From NCBI GenBank assembly GCA_902780135.1, contig CACZEK010000005.1, positions 62,001 through 126,000 of the forward strand: a DNA stretch of 64,000 nucleotides, in the 5' to 3' direction. Made by a program: the position numbers and the translations under genes. This stretch comes from an uncultured bacterium (GTDB lineage: Bacteria; Verrucomicrobiota; Lentisphaeria; Victivallales; UBA1829). Below the pieces are notes generated by a model. It did not search any database. It was not told where the DNA came from and saw only the letters and a program-made list of their open reading frames with translations. This document shows positions 34,292 through 42,273 of the stretch, in pieces; position 1 is the stretch's first letter, and each line of letters starts with the position of its first letter.

Positions 34292-35322
34292 CAGTCGAAG
34301 AAATAGCGGATCACCGCGTGCTGCCTGACCTGCTCGGAATACTCCTTGCGCTTCTCGGCGGTCTTCGTTTTGTGCAGGGCCTCCCGCACCTCGCGGTTTG
34401 CCTGGCTGAACGGGATGAGCTTGGCGGGTTCGATGCCGATGACGCGCAGGAAGAAGAACGCCTCGGGCGCTTCGACCGGGCCGACCACGTCGCCGCTCTT
34501 TTTGCCCTTCAGCGCCTCGATGAATTCAGGGCGGAGCTTGGCAAGCTCGGCGCCTTCGGTGATGCCTCCGTCGGAAGCCGTCGCGCCGTCGGACCTCTCC
34601 AGCACGAGGCGCGTGAAATTCTTCTGGGAGGAATCCTCGTCCAGCTCCTTGCGGATGGCTTTGACGGCGGCCTTCGGGTCGCCGCCCGCGGATCCGGCGG
34701 TGACGTTGATCTGAAGCAGCTGAAGCGAGATCTTTTCCGGCACGGTCCACTTTTCAGGGTGCGCCTTGTAGTCCTCGTACACCTCCTTCGGCGTGACGTC
34801 CACGTGATGGTCGCAGTCGCGCATCAGGAGCACTTCCACGGCGATCGTCTCCTTTGCCTGCTCGCGGAGGCGTTCCGGCGTGATGCCGAACGGCAGAAGG
34901 CTTTTTTCGAGCGCGGTGCGGGACTCCGCGCCGCTGGTCCGCACGAACTCGTCCAGCAGGTTTTCGATCTCCTGGCGCGGGATGTCGAACGGATTCGCCT
35001 TGTATTTCTCGTAGATGAGCTTGCGCGTCACGATCCGCTCGACCGTCTCCATGCGGAGCTTGCGCGTTTCGGAAAAAAGGCGTTCCCCGGAGTAGATCCC
35101 CGCCAGCTCCTTTTCGCGGCTGCCGGTCTCCAGGATCACGTCCAGGAGCGTGATCGGTTCGCCGTTCACGGACACCAGGACAGAATCGATGCGCGTGCCC
35201 GGCAGGGGAATGGGCACGGAGGACAGGGACGCGGCGGCGGGTTCGTCGGCGGCGGCAAGACGCGGACCCGGAACGGCGCAGGCGGCCAAAGCCAGTCCAA
35301 GCAGAATTTTTCCGGTCGTCAT
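34291..35322 (-). CDS. SurA-like periplasmic peptidyl-prolyl isomerase
   Basis: The 343-residue protein has a signal peptide (to about residue 25), a SurA-N-like helical domain with VNGEPITLLDVI and an IVTRKLIYEKYK segment, then one parvulin-type PPIase domain (about 195-300, with the typical SDGGITEGAELAKLRPEFIEAL). SurA in E. coli has two parvulin domains; this one has a single domain, as many homologues do. It is expected to fold outer-membrane proteins such as the secretins. It has its own promoter and is coupled to hemW. Confidence 0.83.
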   Translation of the reverse strand: MTTGKILLGLALAACAVPGPRLAAADEPAAASLSSVPIPLPGTRIDSVLVSVNGEPITLLDVILETGSREKELAGIYSGERLFSETRKLRMETVERIVTRKLIYEKYKANPFDIPRQEIENLLDEFVRTSGAESRTALEKSLLPFGITPERLREQAKETIAVEVLLMRDCDHHVDVTPKEVYEDYKAHPEKWTVPEKISLQLLQINVTAGSAGGDPKAAVKAIRKELDEDSSQKNFTRLVLERSDGATASDGGITEGAELAKLRPEFIEALKGKKSGDVVGPVEAPEAFFFLRVIGIEPAKLIPFSQANREVREALHKTKTAEKRKEYSEQVRQHAVIRYFFD

Positions 35323-35383
35323 TGTGTCATCCCCGTGGTTGCGTTTGTTTTGTCCTCAAAGAATCAAAAAAGCGGATTGGATT

Positions 35384-35411
35384 ACAATAGCATGAATCTG
35401 CGAAAAATCAA
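35384..35411 (-). promoter_or_regulatory. Promoter of the surA-like/hemW unit
   Basis: On the minus strand TTGATT (35411-35406), 16-bp spacer, TATTGT (35389-35384). The -35 lies in the last codons of the upstream dehydrogenase gene. Confidence 0.4.
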
Positions 35412-36706
35412 GGCTGCCCGGTCATAAGCCGCGTGACGGCGTCGGCGGCTTCCCGCAGAAGACCGAGTTCGTCCAGCACGTCCAGGACCGTGTAGCGGTT
35501 CCGGATCAGCTGCGCCGCCAGGATGCCGTGCCTGAACTGCGCGGCGTCGAGGCCGATCTCGGCGGGCGCGGCCGGACAGGACGCGGCGCGGAACATGGCT
35601 TTCAGCGTTCCGAACGGGATCAGGCAGTCCGCGGTGCGTTTCGCGAGGGCGTCCCAGTGCGAGAAAATGAGCTCGCGGCGCGCCGCCAGAGCTTCGCCCG
35701 ACAGGAATTTCCCCATCGCGATCTCTCCGGTCTTCGCGCCGTAGCAGCCGCGGGAAAGCAGGGAATCGACCTCGGCGCAGCGTTCCGCTTCCGTGCGCGG
35801 CGGACGGGCGTTGGCGCGCGCCCACGCGGCGTCGTGCCCCGCGAAGAGCCATTCCATGAGCGCGGTCGAGGCGAGCGTGCCGATGCCGACCTTGAACCCG
35901 TGCGACACGGGAACGCCCCCGAACTCGAGGTTCTCCATCTCCCAGAGGTGGCTGATCATGTGCTCCGCGCCGCTGGCGGGGCGGGACTCGCGGTACATCT
36001 GCATGGAGTAGCCCGTGGCGGCGAGCCCGAGGAAGATCGCGCCGATGTCGGCGGGATCGGAGATCCATTTGCGAAGGTCCTTCTGCACCAGATCCCACAC
36101 GTCGGCGCGGATCGGCTCGATGCCGAGCTCGTCGGCGATCGCCCAGTCCGCGCCGCCCGCGACTTTCGCGGCGAGGTCGGCGTAACCGGAGGCCGCCATG
36201 GGGGCCGGGGCGGCTTTCAGGACGTCGGTGTCGGCGGCGACCGCGAGCGGCGCGAGGCAGGGCAGCGTCTTCTTCAGGCCGTTGTCCGTCATGGCGGCGC
36301 CGTAGGACGTGTAGCCGTCCACCGAGCTTGCCGTCGGGACGCAGAGGTACCTGTGCCGCGTGACCGCCGAGGCGCGTTTCACGAGGTCGTTGATGGTGCC
36401 GCCGCCGACCGAGACAGGCACGCAGTCGAACGGCATGGCGTCCGTCAGGCGCGGCGTCAGGGCGTTGTCCGCGTGGATCATCGGGACGGCGGGAAAGACG
36501 AACGGCTCGTGCGGGTCGAGTCCGGCGGATTTCAGGATGCCGTGCAGCGCGGACCCGGCTGCCTTCCAGGTGTTTTCATCCGCCACGATCCAGGGGCGGC
36601 GCGCCTGGAAATAACGGCGGACCAGTTCCGGCACGTCGCGCAGCGCGCCGGCGTCCATCACGAAAGCTTCTGTCTCCATTCCGGGAGGGATCGGCAGTAA
36701 ATTCAT
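35408..36706 (-). CDS. sn-glycerol-1-phosphate dehydrogenase (AraM/EgsA family)
   Basis: The 432-residue protein belongs to the iron/zinc-dependent polyol dehydrogenase fold. Visible motifs are VSVGGGTINDLVKRAS (dinucleotide binding), VPTASSVDGYTSYGAAMT, and the metal-site segments ASGAEHMISHLWE and GVPVSHGFKVGIG. The pattern fits G1P dehydrogenases: AraM in bacteria and EgsA in archaea, which reduce DHAP to glycerol-1-phosphate. A GTG at 36724 extends the frame, but AGGAG lies 7 bases before the ATG at 36706, so that start is chosen. It is last in an operon with ribF and the membrane HTH gene. The fate of G1P in this bacterium cannot be read from the window. Confidence 0.85.
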   Translation of the reverse strand: MNLLPIPPGMETEAFVMDAGALRDVPELVRRYFQARRPWIVADENTWKAAGSALHGILKSAGLDPHEPFVFPAVPMIHADNALTPRLTDAMPFDCVPVSVGGGTINDLVKRASAVTRHRYLCVPTASSVDGYTSYGAAMTDNGLKKTLPCLAPLAVAADTDVLKAAPAPMAASGYADLAAKVAGGADWAIADELGIEPIRADVWDLVQKDLRKWISDPADIGAIFLGLAATGYSMQMYRESRPASGAEHMISHLWEMENLEFGGVPVSHGFKVGIGTLASTALMEWLFAGHDAAWARANARPPRTEAERCAEVDSLLSRGCYGAKTGEIAMGKFLSGEALAARRELIFSHWDALAKRTADCLIPFGTLKAMFRAASCPAAPAEIGLDAAQFRHGILAAQLIRNRYTVLDVLDELGLLREAADAVTRLMTGQP

Positions 36707-36720
36707 GGGGGGTCTCCTGT

Positions 36721-38025
36721 TCACATATCCTGGTAGGGAGACCTGCCGGACTGGCGGGACTGGCTGTTCTGAAGAGATGCGGCGCGGCGCGCGGTCTCGG
36801 CGTCGGCCTCCGCCTTCTTCCGGGCTTCCGCCTCGTTGGCGGCGCGCTTTTTCGCGGCGGCGAGTTCGTTTTTCAGGGTTTCGTTTTTCTCCCGGAGATT
36901 CGCGACCGTGCCGGAAACGACATCAAGCTCCTCATTGAGCTTTTCGACACTCTTGGCGCGTTCGGACTGCGCGGCGAGTTCGGCGCGGAGTTTCTCGACG
37001 TCCCTGGCGCGCTCGGTCTGTACGGCGAGTTCGGCGCGGAGCCTCTGAAGCTCCTCGGTGCGGGCGGGCTCGCTGGAAACCGCCTGGTTCAGGCGTTCCT
37101 GCAGGGAGTCGATCTGCTGAAGCATCTTGAGGCGTTCGGCGGCGAACTGCTCCTTTTCGAGGGCGATCCGCGCCTCGTACTGCGCCTGCTGCGCCTCCAT
37201 CGCCGACCCGTTGGCACGTTTCATCTCCTCGATGGCGGCCTCGAACGCCGCGCGCTGGGCGGGGAGGTCGGCGCGGAGTTTCTGAAGCTCGTCGTTCATG
37301 CCGGACACGCGCCCCTCCATGCCGGACATGCTGCCGGCGAGGCCGGACATGCTGCCGGACAGACCGCTGACGTCGGCACGGAGGGCATTTTCCCGCGTTT
37401 CCGAGCCCGCGGAGAGCGCGGCGATGGCGGTCGCGGCGTCGCGGCTCGCGGCGGTGTTGTCGCGCTGGACCAGGAAGTTGACGTAGAACAGCGCCAGGAA
37501 TCCCGCCAGCACCACGATGATCATGACCGCCACGGCGAGCATCAGGCGCAGACGCCGCGCGGAGACGTCCGCCTTGCGGTTGACCGCGCTCATGGCTTCG
37601 CAGAGGTCGGAGAACTTCGTGCCGAGCAGGTCGTAAAGCGCGTCGGCGCTCTCCTGTTTCATCACGGGGTAGGTCTGCCGGTCCGGGCTGCTCTCCGCCG
37701 CTTCGGGTCCGGTCCCGTCCGCATCCGGCGCGGGTTCGGCCCCGTCCGCGCCCGGAGTTTCCGGCGGCTCCACCGTCGGATGAACGGGGAAGATGCGCTC
37801 CAGTTCGCCGTCGATGTCGCCGATGGAGCGTCCGGCGGTGCGGAGCTCGGCGACCTTGCAGAGGACGGAGAGCGTGCGGTCCGTGTAGAAACGGCGGCGC
37901 CCCTGGGTCCGGAGCTCGATGAAGCGGGCGTATTTGCCGAGCCAGTCGGTGATGGTCGTCCGCGGTACGCCGACCTGGTCGGCCAGGTCGCTGATCGAAT
38001 AAAGGCTGTGATTCTCGGGATTCAT
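36721..38025 (-). CDS. Membrane-anchored MerR-like HTH protein with long coiled coil
   Basis: The 434-residue protein combines three parts. Residues 8-75 are a MerR-type helix-turn-helix (SISDLADQVGVPRTTITDWLGKY then a GRRRFYT wing). Residues 80-120 are a Pro/Glu/Asp-rich linker. Residues 160-186 are one membrane helix (LMLAVAVMIIVVLAGFLALF), with Arg-rich flanks on the N-side. Residues about 190-430 are a long coiled coil with repeated LRAELAAQSERA-like heptads and an earlier repeated SGLAGSMSG motif. The topology places the DNA-binding part in the cytoplasm and the coil outside. The ATG overlaps the ribF stop (ATGA). The function is unknown; a membrane-bound regulator that senses the envelope is a reasonable idea. 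Confidence 0.8.
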   Translation of the reverse strand: MNPENHSLYSISDLADQVGVPRTTITDWLGKYARFIELRTQGRRRFYTDRTLSVLCKVAELRTAGRSIGDIDGELERIFPVHPTVEPPETPGADGAEPAPDADGTGPEAAESSPDRQTYPVMKQESADALYDLLGTKFSDLCEAMSAVNRKADVSARRLRLMLAVAVMIIVVLAGFLALFYVNFLVQRDNTAASRDAATAIAALSAGSETRENALRADVSGLSGSMSGLAGSMSGMEGRVSGMNDELQKLRADLPAQRAAFEAAIEEMKRANGSAMEAQQAQYEARIALEKEQFAAERLKMLQQIDSLQERLNQAVSSEPARTEELQRLRAELAVQTERARDVEKLRAELAAQSERAKSVEKLNEELDVVSGTVANLREKNETLKNELAAAKKRAANEAEARKKAEADAETARRAASLQNSQSRQSGRSPYQDM

Positions 38026-39026
38026 AAGGTTGATTCCTCCTTTTCGGAAGATTGTGCTTGTTCGTTCAATGCGGCGCGGGCGAGGCGGATGTCCTCCGGG
38101 ATGCGCGCGGCGAGCTCCTCCGGCGAACCGAATTTACGTTCGCCGCGGATGCGGGCGGCGAATCCGAGCGCCATCTCCTTTCCGTAGAGGTCGGGCGCGC
38201 CGTCCACCAGCAGATGCGCCTCCACGCGGACCTGCCCGCCGTTGCCGTAGGAATCGAACGTCGGCGCGACGCCGATGTTCACCACGGCGGGGAACCGTTC
38301 GTCTCCGACGACCGCAAAAGCCGCGTAGACGCCGTTCGCCGGGAGCATCCCGCAGCGCACGTCCAGGTTCGCAGTCGCGCAGTGCAGCGTGCTCCCCGCG
38401 ACGCCGTACCCGCCGACGACCACGCCCGAAACGGCTGGACGCCGTCCGAGGCAGCGCGCGGCGAACTCCACGTCGCCGGACGCGAGCGCCCCGCGGATCT
38501 TCGTGCTGCTCACGACGCCATGCTCATCGCGGACCTCCGGGACCGCCCGGCAGACGAATCCGAGCTCGCTTGCGCGCCGTTCCAGAAACGCGGTGTCCCC
38601 GGCTCCGCGCGCGCCGAACCGCCACATGGACCCGGCGCAGACGCCGCGGACGCGGACCGTGCCGGAGAGCAGGCAGCGGGACAGGAAGTCGTCCGGCGAA
38701 AGCGCCGCGAATTCCTTCGTGAACGGCAGGAACACGACCGCCCGGACGCCGAGCGAGGCGAGGATGCTGAGCTTGCGTTCGCGGGACATCAGGAGCGGGG
38801 GCGGATCGTCCGGCGTCAGGACGGCGCGCGGATGCGGATGAAAGGTCAGGACGGCGGGCGCCGCGTTCAGGCGGCGGCTTTCCTCCAGCATGGCGCGGAC
38901 GACCGCCACGTGGCCGCGGTGCAGGCCGTCGAAGGTCCCGACCGCGAAAACGACGTCGCGGATCCCGTGGTCCGCCAGCCCGGCGGGCGTGTCGCAGCAG
39001 ATGAGTTCAGCGGAATTCCAGTTCAT
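38022..39026 (-). CDS. ribF: Bifunctional riboflavin kinase / FAD synthetase
   Basis: RibF phosphorylates riboflavin to FMN and adenylates FMN to FAD. The N-terminal nucleotidyltransferase half has VFAVGTFDGLHRGHVAVV (HxGH-like) and SSTKIRGALASGDVEFA; the C-terminal kinase half has YGVAGSTLHCATANLDV and PAVVNIGVAPTFD. The 334 residues match the usual length (about 310). It lies 10 bp after the ankyrin/secretin-domain gene and overlaps the next gene, which indicates one transcript. Confidence 0.94.
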   Translation of the reverse strand: MNWNSAELICCDTPAGLADHGIRDVVFAVGTFDGLHRGHVAVVRAMLEESRRLNAAPAVLTFHPHPRAVLTPDDPPPLLMSRERKLSILASLGVRAVVFLPFTKEFAALSPDDFLSRCLLSGTVRVRGVCAGSMWRFGARGAGDTAFLERRASELGFVCRAVPEVRDEHGVVSSTKIRGALASGDVEFAARCLGRRPAVSGVVVGGYGVAGSTLHCATANLDVRCGMLPANGVYAAFAVVGDERFPAVVNIGVAPTFDSYGNGGQVRVEAHLLVDGAPDLYGKEMALGFAARIRGERKFGSPEELAARIPEDIRLARAALNEQAQSSEKEESTL

Positions 39027-39036
39027 AGGCGCACCG

Positions 39037-40593
39037 TCACGGTTTCTCCTTCGCGGAAGCGTTATTTTTCTGCTTGGGACGGATCACGACCTTTTTTCCC
39101 GCCTCGTCGATGTCGAATCCCACGCCGGCAAGCGCGCACATGCAATCGATCGCATCGTACAGGAATACGTTGTCGGCGGCAAAGGATACGAACAAATGAG
39201 ATTTCTTTTCGGTCTCAGGATCGACGACGATGCTGACGCCCTTCCCCTCGGGATCCGGCCGCACGCTCTTTTCCTGAAGGATCTGAACGGCATTGGCAAG
39301 GCGGACCTCGTCGAAATCAATGCTGCCGATCACCGTCTCTTTGAGCCGCTTGTACAGCGCGCCGCCGGAAGCTTTTTTCTCCGGCCGCGCCGAACTGTCC
39401 GGGAGCTGACGGGGAGATGCGGGAACGGCGCGGACGCCGGGCAGATAGGAATTCATCAGCTTCACGATTTCGGCGTTGACGCCGGACGCCGTGCCCGCGC
39501 GCGCCGCCTCAGGCGAGACCTCCGCGCCCGCTTCGAGCAGGGTTTTCACCTGGGCGGGGTCGTTGTTGGCGATCGCGAGCATCAGCGCGCTCATCTTTTT
39601 GTCGTTGGCGACGTTCGGATTGACCTTGTTCGCCATCAGGACGTCGAACAGACGGCTGTTCTTCGTTTCGAGCGCGAGGATCAGCGGATCGACCTTGCGT
39701 CCGGCGACTTCGACCGGGTCGCCGATCTTCCGGGGAGCCTCCGGCTTCGTCCCGTCCGCCTTTCCGTCTTCGGGGGCAGGCACAGCCCACGCACCGGAGC
39801 ATTCGCGCTCCAGCCGCACGGAAAGCGCGTACGGCGAATAGTTTTTCAGCTTGGAAAGGTCTTCCGCGAGAAGCGTCTGCATATACCCGCGTTCGGTCGC
39901 CTTGAGCGACTCCAGGATGTCGGCGATCATGTCGAACTTCTTCTGCACATCCGGGCATTTCTTCCTCACGAACGCCGCCGCTTCCGGCCCCTTCGTCGCC
40001 ATGTACATGAAAGTCTGCGCCATATCCATTTCCGTCGAATACATCGCGGCCTGGCTGACGAAATGCCTGTCCCATTCGCTCAGGACCGCGTCGAGCTTCT
40101 TCTTCGCCTGCGCGGACAGGCTTCCCCGGGTCCTCTCGTAGATGAAATCGTCCGGGTTGAGCTTGTTCCAGCGGCCGAGGAACGTTCGTTCCATCACGGG
40201 GACCTGCAGATAAAACAGATTCGTGTAAAACTGTTTCTCGTCCAGATCCGCATCCGCAAACAGATCGTCGCCCACCCGGTGCATCTGATACGCGTCCCCG
40301 TCGCGGTCGTACACGGTGTCCTTGAACACCACGCTCTTGAGCTTGAACCGCTTCAGGAACGCGGGATCCAGGAGGTAGAGCCGGTCGTAGAATTTCCGGG
40401 CCGCTTCCTTCAGCTGCGGTTCGGAAACGGGCGTACCGTCGGGATCGCGTCTCAGCGAACGCGTCCGGTCCGGGCGGATATGGTACAGCGCGATCTCCTG
40501 CCTGAAATCCTTTTCCAGGTCAAGGTCGGCGGCACGAAGCGCACACAGAGCCGCCATCGCCATGGCGGAGACAAATAATGTTCCGATCCTCAT
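39037..40593 (-). CDS. Periplasmic ankyrin-repeat protein with a secretin-type N-domain
   Basis: The 518-residue protein (ATG 40593 behind AGGGA) has a signal peptide (MRIGTLFVSAMAMAALCALRA), a helical N-terminal half of unknown type, two to three ankyrin-like repeats (about 290-370; KMSALMLAIANNDPAQVKTL LEAG pattern), and a C-terminal domain (about 414-511). That domain reads like the small domain found before the secretin cores at 8190-13742: IDFDEVRLANAVQILQEKS, then DAIDCMCALAGVGFDID. The protein has no secretin core itself. A frame upstream to 40647 is open but lacks a better start. It heads the operon with ribF. The function is unknown; an accessory of the secretin complex is inference from the shared domain. 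Confidence 0.78.
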   Translation of the reverse strand: MRIGTLFVSAMAMAALCALRAADLDLEKDFRQEIALYHIRPDRTRSLRRDPDGTPVSEPQLKEAARKFYDRLYLLDPAFLKRFKLKSVVFKDTVYDRDGDAYQMHRVGDDLFADADLDEKQFYTNLFYLQVPVMERTFLGRWNKLNPDDFIYERTRGSLSAQAKKKLDAVLSEWDRHFVSQAAMYSTEMDMAQTFMYMATKGPEAAAFVRKKCPDVQKKFDMIADILESLKATERGYMQTLLAEDLSKLKNYSPYALSVRLERECSGAWAVPAPEDGKADGTKPEAPRKIGDPVEVAGRKVDPLILALETKNSRLFDVLMANKVNPNVANDKKMSALMLAIANNDPAQVKTLLEAGAEVSPEAARAGTASGVNAEIVKLMNSYLPGVRAVPASPRQLPDSSARPEKKASGGALYKRLKETVIGSIDFDEVRLANAVQILQEKSVRPDPEGKGVSIVVDPETEKKSHLFVSFAADNVFLYDAIDCMCALAGVGFDIDEAGKKVVIRPKQKNNASAKEKP

Positions 40594-40640
40594 AAAAAAT
40601 CCCTGATGGTCCAGTCTTCCTGATGCCCGATGATTCCGTT

Positions 40641-40700
40641 CCGGCACTCATGCCGGGAAACGCGCATATCTTAATATACAACGAAACCGGCGGATTTAAA
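40641..40700 (-). promoter_or_regulatory. Promoter and leader hairpin of the ankyrin/secretin-domain gene
   Basis: On the minus strand TTTAAA (40700-40695), 16-bp spacer, TATATT (40678-40673). In the leader CCGGCA/TGCCGG (40641-40656) forms a perfect 6-bp stem with a 4-base loop. Confidence 0.45.
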
Positions 40701-40756
40701 GCGCAAAACAGGAGAAAGCGCGCGGAAAAGAGACGAAAGAAAAAACGTCTCTCCAC

Positions 40757-40785
40757 TTGACGAAACGCCGAATCCGTGATATACT
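40757..40785 (+). promoter_or_regulatory. pyrH promoter
   Basis: TTGACG (40757-40762), 17-bp spacer, TATACT (40780-40785), 45 bp before the pyrH ATG. It is divergent from the promoter of the ankyrin-repeat gene. Confidence 0.75.
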
Positions 40786-40830
40786 AATCCGACCAGTTTT
40801 TCAAAAAACAACAGCCAACCGGGAGCAGTT

Positions 40831-41544
40831 ATGTCATCCAAACTCCGTTATCAGCGCGTCCTCCTCAAGATCAGCGGCGAAGCCCTCAAGGGCGACAGTG
40901 AATTCGGCTACGATCCCGCCGCGGTGAATGCCGCGGTCGCACGCATCGCCGAAGCCCGCGAACTCGGCGTCCAAATCGCCCTCGTCGTCGGCGCCGGAAA
41001 CATCTGGCGCGGCGGGTCCGCCGTCGGCATGGACCGCGTGACCGCCGACCACATGGGCATGCTCGGCACCGTCATGAACGCCCTGCGCCTGAAAGACGCG
41101 TTCCGGAAGGCGGGCATCCCGGTCAACGTCCACGCCTCCGCCGACCTCCGCCCCTTCGCGCCGAGGTTCGACCGCGACGCCGCCCTCGACCAGCTCTCCC
41201 GCGGCGAGATCGTGATCTACGCGGGCGGCACCGGCTGCCCCTTCTTCACCACGGACACCACCGCCGCACTCCGCGCCCTGGAATCCGACTGCCAGGCGCT
41301 CGTGAAGGCGACCAAGGTCAACGGCATCTACACCGCCGACCCGATGAAGGACCCCGCCGCGAAGAAGTTCGACGAACTCACGTTCAAGCAGGCGATCGAA
41401 GGGCACTACAGGATCATGGACGCCGCCGCGTTCTCCCTCTGCGCGGACAACAACCTCGCGATCGTGGTCTGCAAGTTCGAAGAGCCCGGCGCGCTCGGAC
41501 GCGTCCTGACCGGCGATTTCTCCGCCGGCACGATCGTCTCCTGA
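40831..41544 (+). CDS. pyrH: UMP kinase
   Basis: PyrH phosphorylates UMP to UDP. The 237-residue amino-acid-kinase-fold protein starts RVLLKISGEALKG, has VVGAGNIWRG, DHMGMLGTVMNAL and YAGGTGCPFFTTDTTAALRA, all of the bacterial hexameric UMP kinase type. GGAG lies 6 bases before the ATG. It stands alone on the plus strand; the usual neighbours tsf and frr are not in the window. Confidence 0.97.
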   Translation: MSSKLRYQRVLLKISGEALKGDSEFGYDPAAVNAAVARIAEARELGVQIALVVGAGNIWRGGSAVGMDRVTADHMGMLGTVMNALRLKDAFRKAGIPVNVHASADLRPFAPRFDRDAALDQLSRGEIVIYAGGTGCPFFTTDTTAALRALESDCQALVKATKVNGIYTADPMKDPAAKKFDELTFKQAIEGHYRIMDAAAFSLCADNNLAIVVCKFEEPGALGRVLTGDFSAGTIVS

Positions 41545-41568
41545 ACCGCATCGCCGCGCTCAACCCCC

Positions 41569-41854
41569 GGACTGCTGTCAAACTTTCGGGATAACTGTCG
41601 AGTTTCAGGACTGCTGTTGAGCTTCAGGATAACAGTCAAGTTTCAGGACTGCTGTTGAACTTCAGGATAACAGTCAAGTTTCAGGACTGTTGTTGAGTTT
41701 CGGGATAACTGTCAAGTTTCAGGACTGCTGTTGAACTTCAGGATAACAGTCAAGTTTCAGGACTGTTGTCGAGCTTCGGGATAACAGTCGAGTTTCGGGA
41801 TAACAGTCAAGTTTCAGGACTGCTGTTGAACTTCAGGATAACAGTCAAATTTCA
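41569..41854. repeat. Alternating array of two 19-bp units (15 units)
   Basis: Two related 19-mers alternate: type A GGATAACAGTCAAGTTTCA and type B GGACTGCTGTTGAACTTCA, identical at 11 of 19 positions. The order is BABABABABABAABA, so the period is essentially 38 bp. The first unit is 20 bp; most others differ from consensus at 0-4 positions. AACAGTC of A is complementary to GACTGTT as found in some B units, so adjacent units could fold into hairpins in RNA or single-stranded DNA. There are no unique spacers, which rules out CRISPR. The array starts 25 bp after the pyrH stop. Confidence 0.9.
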
Positions 41855-41962
41855 GTTAAAAGGAACTTGTTTTAACTGAAATTTGCGCGTATGCGCGTGA
41901 AAATGTTTTTGCCTCAAAATATTCAAGCGATTATTCCGAGGATTTCCCCTGAAAGCCCGCGC
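41836..41962. repeat. Duplicated palindrome-containing block, copy 1
   Basis: The block begins in the last A unit of the array. It holds a 16-bp perfect inverted repeat (41846-41861 with 41870-41885, arm CAAATTTCAGTTAAAA, loop GGAACTTG), a short GCGC/GCGC motif, and ends GAAAGCCCGCGC. It recurs at 42083-42208 with few differences. Neither arm is followed by a T tract, so a standard terminator is unlikely. Confidence 0.9.
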
Positions 41963-41981
41963 CGAATCAAACACGGGGGAA

Positions 41982-42029
41982 TCACCCCGGCTGCGCACTT
42001 CCAATGGTGTCGAAGGTGAGCTTCTGAAT
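41982..42029 (-). pseudogene. Relic of the 3' end of a GH115-like gene
   Basis: Read on the minus strand, these 48 bp end in TGA and translate to IQKLTFDTIGSAQPG. The intact GH115 protein nearby ends EIILDTIEITQPK, so the D-T-I and Q-P residues and the stop are shared. The bases directly downstream of the two stops are also alike (CAAAC, a G-run, then GAATCAC on the plus strand). The relic is cut off at its upstream side by repeat units. This looks like a remnant of a duplicated or recombined gene end. The homology is short, so some doubt remains. Confidence 0.55.
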
Positions 42030-42030
42030 C

Positions 42031-42101
42031 CCTGTCGAGCTTCGGGATAACAGTCAAGTTTCAGGACTGCTGTTGAGCTTCGGGATAACAGTCAAATTTC
42101 A
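42031..42101. repeat. Second short array of the 19-bp units
   Basis: One partial B unit (42031-42044), then A (42045-42063), B (42064-42082) and A (42083-42101). The last unit runs into the second palindrome just as in the first array. Confidence 0.85.
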
Positions 42102-42208
42102 GTTAAAAGGAACTTGTTTTAACTGAAATTTGCGTGTATGCGCGTGAAAAGGCTTTTGCCTCATAGAATTCAAGCGATTATTCCGAGGATTTCCCCGAAA
42201 GCCCGCGC
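42083..42208. repeat. Duplicated palindrome-containing block, copy 2
   Basis: Copy of 41836-41962, with the 16-bp perfect stem at 42093-42108/42117-42132 and identical 8-base loop. It ends about 65 bp before the stop of the GH115 gene. From 42209 to 42273 there is an extra stretch absent after copy 1; no gene is seen in it. Confidence 0.9.
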
Positions 42209-42273
42209 TCCGGCGAACTTGCCCCGGTGCGCGTTGCGGAAATCGTCGATCAGCACGGATCAAACGGGGGGAA

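Noticed and set aside
41569-41854. CRISPR array
   Set aside because: Units alternate without unique spacers, are only 19 bp long, and there is no cas gene in the window.
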